Part shown: positions 6,830-8,270 of the stretch, in pieces
Layout: the number at the start of each line of letters is the position of its first letter
Position numbering within the stretch: the first letter of the stretch is position 1
From: Campylobacter sp. UBA1713
Lineage (GTDB): Bacteria; Campylobacterota; Campylobacteria; Campylobacterales; Campylobacteraceae
Assembly: GCA_002317305.1 (NCBI GenBank)
Contig: DCIZ01000044.1
Span: 1 to 8,270, forward strand
Length of the DNA stretch: 8,270 nt
Direction: 5' to 3'
Notes under the pieces: generated by a model
The model's database searches: none
What the model saw: only the letters and a program-made list of their open reading frames with translations
Told to the model about the DNA's origin: nothing
Made by a program: the position numbers and the translations under genes

Positions 6830-7471
6830 TTAGAATCTATATGAGTATCCTACAAATAAGCCTGAACTTGTAGCAGTATATTCAAAATCCGAGTAACGCG
6901 TGTTTTCGTCAGTGTATACGTTATTTCCCGATATACCCATAAGCATAGCTTTTATCTTATAGCCAGCTTCAATGGCATGATGATTGTCAAACTCATATCC
7001 TACGCCCACCTTTGCACCAAGCAAAACGCCGTAGTCGTCAAATTTATAGATGGCGTTTTTTAAGTCTAGTTTATAAACGCCTGTCATGATGCCTGTAATG
7101 ATGCGCCATTTTTGAATTTTTGCACGCACGTCATAACCAAAATAATACTCCGTGCTTGTCCATTTTAGTCCACCATCGTTTCCTAAAAAGCCCTTGCCCA
7201 TTGCCAAATATAGCCTGTTTACGCTTAGGTCGCCACCTATCTTTATAACGCCGTTAAATTCGTTAGACGAAAGTTCGCTTGTGTAGTCTTTATAGTTTGT
7301 TGTTGTGTATGACAAGTAACTGCTAGTAGTTCTTGTTGTTGTTGTGTATTTTGTATACTCAAACTGGATTTTTGAGCTAACAAAGTCGCCCTCTACACCA
7401 ACAAAAAAGCCGTTTTTAGCCTCTGCCAAACTCACCAACAAAAGCAAACAAAAACCTAAAAATTTTCTCAT
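6830..7471 (-). CDS. Small outer-membrane beta-barrel protein (Opa/OmpA-barrel-like)
   Basis: 213 residues with a signal peptide (basic MRK, hydrophobic core FLGFCLLLLVSL, cleavage probably after AEA at about residue 18). The mature part alternates hydrophobic and polar residues: GFFVGVEGDF at the front, then repeated short strands such as VIKIGGDL and GAKVGVGYEF, and a last strand GLFVGYSYRF ending in Phe, the signal read by the BAM complex. The length suits an eight-stranded barrel. The first external loop (residues 40-64) is rich in Thr, Ser and Tyr. AAGGA (7478-7482) stands 6 bases before the ATG. Ligand and role cannot be told; family members include adhesins and unnamed Campylobacter surface proteins. 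The fusion nuclease gene follows by 24 bases, but no functional tie is evident. Confidence 0.85.
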   Translation of the reverse strand: MRKFLGFCLLLLVSLAEAKNGFFVGVEGDFVSSKIQFEYTKYTTTTRTTSSYLSYTTTNYKDYTSELSSNEFNGVIKIGGDLSVNRLYLAMGKGFLGNDGGLKWTSTEYYFGYDVRAKIQKWRIITGIMTGVYKLDLKNAIYKFDDYGVLLGAKVGVGYEFDNHHAIEAGYKIKAMLMGISGNNVYTDENTRYSDFEYTATSSGLFVGYSYRF

Positions 7472-7503
7472 AATATATCCTTATTTTAATTTTAACAAAA
7501 TGA

Positions 7504-7516
7504 AAGTTAAATTATC
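7504..7516 (-). promoter_or_regulatory. Possible extended -10 promoter of the beta-barrel gene
   Basis: The minus strand reads TGAGATAAT, an extended -10 (TGn) next to GATAAT at 7511-7516, five of six to consensus, within very A/T-rich sequence and about 40 bases before the ATG. No convincing -35 is present. This would drive the barrel gene and probably the fusion gene behind it. Confidence 0.3.
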
Positions 7517-7587
7517 TCATTTTATTTCTTTTATTTTGCTTAAAAAACAAATGCTTTTTAACTTTGTTACAAATTTTTACATGTGAT

Positions 7588-7725
7588 GTGAAGTGTAGAA
7601 TTTGTGAAGTTGTGAGGAGCGAGTTTAAGCCCGCTGAAGAATTTGCTGACTGGCTAGGGCAAAAAGTCGAATTTATACAAATTTACATAAAAGTAAATTT
7701 GCAAAATTCCGCATTCTACTTATAA
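7588..7725 (+). pseudogene. Short coding-like remnant or small ORF in the gap
   Basis: The only plus-strand stretch that reads like protein. From GTG 7588 the frame gives VKCRICEVVRSEFKPAEEF and ADWLGQKVEFIQIYIKV in succession, 45 codons to TAA at 7723-7725. The same frame stays open upstream without a good start or ribosome site. Two cysteines are spaced CxxC, and the part at 7612-7677 is clearly richer in G+C than the flanks. I do not recognise it. Its quality ends at an inverted repeat (7678-7701), so it could be the tail of a lost gene. A real small protein is less likely because no ATG or Shine-Dalgarno site is visible. Confidence 0.25.
7678..7701. repeat. Perfect 9-base inverted repeat CAAATTTAC-6-GTAAATTTG
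   Basis: CAAATTTAC (7678-7686), loop ATAAAA, GTAAATTTG (7693-7701). It lies 38 bases past the dehydratase stop. Stem G+C is low and no U-tract follows on either strand, so it is a poor terminator. It could be a weak transcript end or a protein-binding site. AAATTT is so common in this genome that chance is possible. Confidence 0.4.
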
Positions 7726-7738
7726 TCCACGCTCTAGT

Positions 7739-8155
7739 TTACTCTGGTTTATTTAACGTAGAAATTTTCGCGCTTGCCGCACGTTTGCCCTCCACAAAAA
7801 CCTCGCAGTCGTAGACTCCCAGCCCGCTTGCTTCGTCCATTAGACTAACTTGTGCGGTGGTCTCAAAGCGCGTGCCTACCGCAAAATTCTCTCTTTCGCA
7901 AACAAATTCACGAACGCCTAGTAAAAAGCCCAGTTTGTCGCTCTGTTTTGGGTCTTTTAAGGCACGAAAAACGCCAAGCGTCTGTGCCATCACCTCCACA
8001 AGCCCAAACGCCTCAAAGTTTGCGTCTCGCAAAAAGGCATTTTCTGCCTCCACACACGTAAAAGTTCGCACAAAATCTTCACCGAATTCTAAAATTCCAT
8101 CTACAAAAACCATATCGCCACTGTGCGGTAGGTAGTTTTCCATCTTTTTACTCAT
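7739..8155 (-). CDS. ApeP-like hotdog-fold dehydratase (3-hydroxyacyl-ACP type)
   Basis: 138 residues of the ApeP/FabZ-like thioester dehydratase group, which remove water from 3-hydroxyacyl-ACP in aryl-polyene or unusual fatty-acid synthesis in the cytoplasm. Motifs: YLPHSGDMVFVDGIL (8-22) with the catalytic-type His11, GLVEVMAQTLGVF (51-63) on the hotdog helix with Glu54, and LGFLLGVREF (75-84), typical of ApeP. I chose ATG 8153-8155: AAGG (8163-8166) lies 7 bases upstream and homology begins within ten residues. The frame is open upstream to 8254, but that extension translates a repeat-like, Cys/Phe-rich stretch and looks non-coding. No other polyene or fatty-acid gene is in the window, although partners may lie beyond the right edge. 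Substrate unknown. Confidence 0.85.
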   Translation of the reverse strand: MSKKMENYLPHSGDMVFVDGILEFGEDFVRTFTCVEAENAFLRDANFEAFGLVEVMAQTLGVFRALKDPKQSDKLGFLLGVREFVCERENFAVGTRFETTAQVSLMDEASGLGVYDCEVFVEGKRAASAKISTLNKPE

Positions 8156-8170
8156 TTTTTTACCTTTATA

Positions 8171-8211
8171 CAGAATGCAAAATGCGTTCAGAATGCAGAA
8201 AACAGAGTGCG
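8171..8211. repeat. Short degenerate repeats CAGAATGCA upstream of the dehydratase gene
   Basis: CAGAATGCA occurs exactly at 8171-8179 and 8189-8197, with a degenerate copy CAGAGTGCG at 8203-8211 and a partial AAATGCG between the first two. The inverse CATTCTG recurs at 8252-8258. It looks like a small degenerate repeat cluster, not coding sequence. Confidence 0.5.
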
Positions 8212-8246
8212 GAAATTTGCTGTTATACAAAAAAGCTAAAACCAAC

Positions 8247-8270
8247 GCCGTCATTCTGAGGGCGAAAGCC
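8247..8270. repeat. Possible edge of a dispersed intergenic repeat
   Basis: GTCATTCTGAGGGCGAAAGC at 8250-8269 is higher in G+C than its surroundings. It resembles, from memory, an intergenic repeat in several bacterial genomes that begins GTCATTCTGAG, continues with a GCGAA-type stretch and usually ends in GAATCT. Only its beginning is in the window. Confidence 0.35.

Larger units (their letters stand above)
7472..7738. other. Gap between the dehydratase and beta-barrel genes
   Basis: 267 bases. The low-coordinate half (7472-7580) is very A/T-rich and holds the ribosome site and possible promoter of the barrel gene. The other half holds the coding-like remnant and the inverted repeat. I see no RNA gene. 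Confidence 0.6.

Noticed and set aside
7678..7701. Inverted repeat as intrinsic terminator of the dehydratase gene
   Set aside because: The stem is AT-rich and no U-tract follows on the minus strand, so it is listed only as a repeat.
8156..8254. N-terminal extension of 33 residues on the dehydratase
   Set aside because: It translates repeat-like DNA into a Cys/Phe/Leu-rich stretch. The internal ATG at 8155 has AAGG 7 bases upstream and sits just before the conserved YLPHSGDM motif.

Overview
The window looks like chromosomal DNA of a Campylobacter or close epsilonproteobacterial relative. The evidence is an AT-rich but not extreme composition, very frequent AAATTT words, short A/T-rich gaps with AAGGA-type ribosome sites, and Lys/Glu/Phe-rich proteins. 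This is inferred from style; there is no rRNA or other taxonomic marker. Every convincing gene is on the minus strand, so transcription runs from high to low coordinates.

Left part (33-3063): a four-gene surface-sugar operon. In transcription order it holds a dTDP-4-keto-6-deoxyglucose 3,4-ketoisomerase (FdtA/QdtA type), a left-handed beta-helix acetyltransferase (FdtC/QdtC type), a PLP sugar aminotransferase (FdtB/QdtB type) and a family 2 glycosyltransferase. The first three would turn dTDP-4-keto-6-deoxyglucose into dTDP-Fuc3NAc or dTDP-Qui3NAc, and the fourth may add that or another sugar to LOS, O-chain, capsule or a glycoprotein glycan. RmlA and RmlB, which make the precursor, are not in the window. 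The glycosyltransferase is clearly more AT-rich than its neighbours.

Middle gap (3064-3487): a 424-base stretch with a (CT)10 tract, a strong hairpin and an unusual minus-strand reading frame. Its ATG and Shine-Dalgarno site run into the repeat and then into a premature stop; losing one repeat unit would open a 94-residue frame. This is a candidate phase-variable locus, although the encoded product does not resemble a known protein.

Centre (3488-6805): the most striking gene, a 1105-residue single polypeptide joining an Mre11/SbcD nuclease to a complete Rad50/SbcC ATPase with coiled coils and a CPTC zinc hook. Several core motifs deviate from cellular SbcCD, and the sequence style recalls phage-type Mre11-Rad50 pairs. 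A small outer-membrane beta-barrel gene (6830-7471) lies 24 bases upstream and may share its transcript.

Right part (7472-8270): a gap holding a short coding-like remnant and a small perfect inverted repeat, then an ApeP-like hotdog dehydratase whose real start is internal to a longer frame. Upstream of it are short repeats and, at the window edge, what may be the start of a dispersed repeat.
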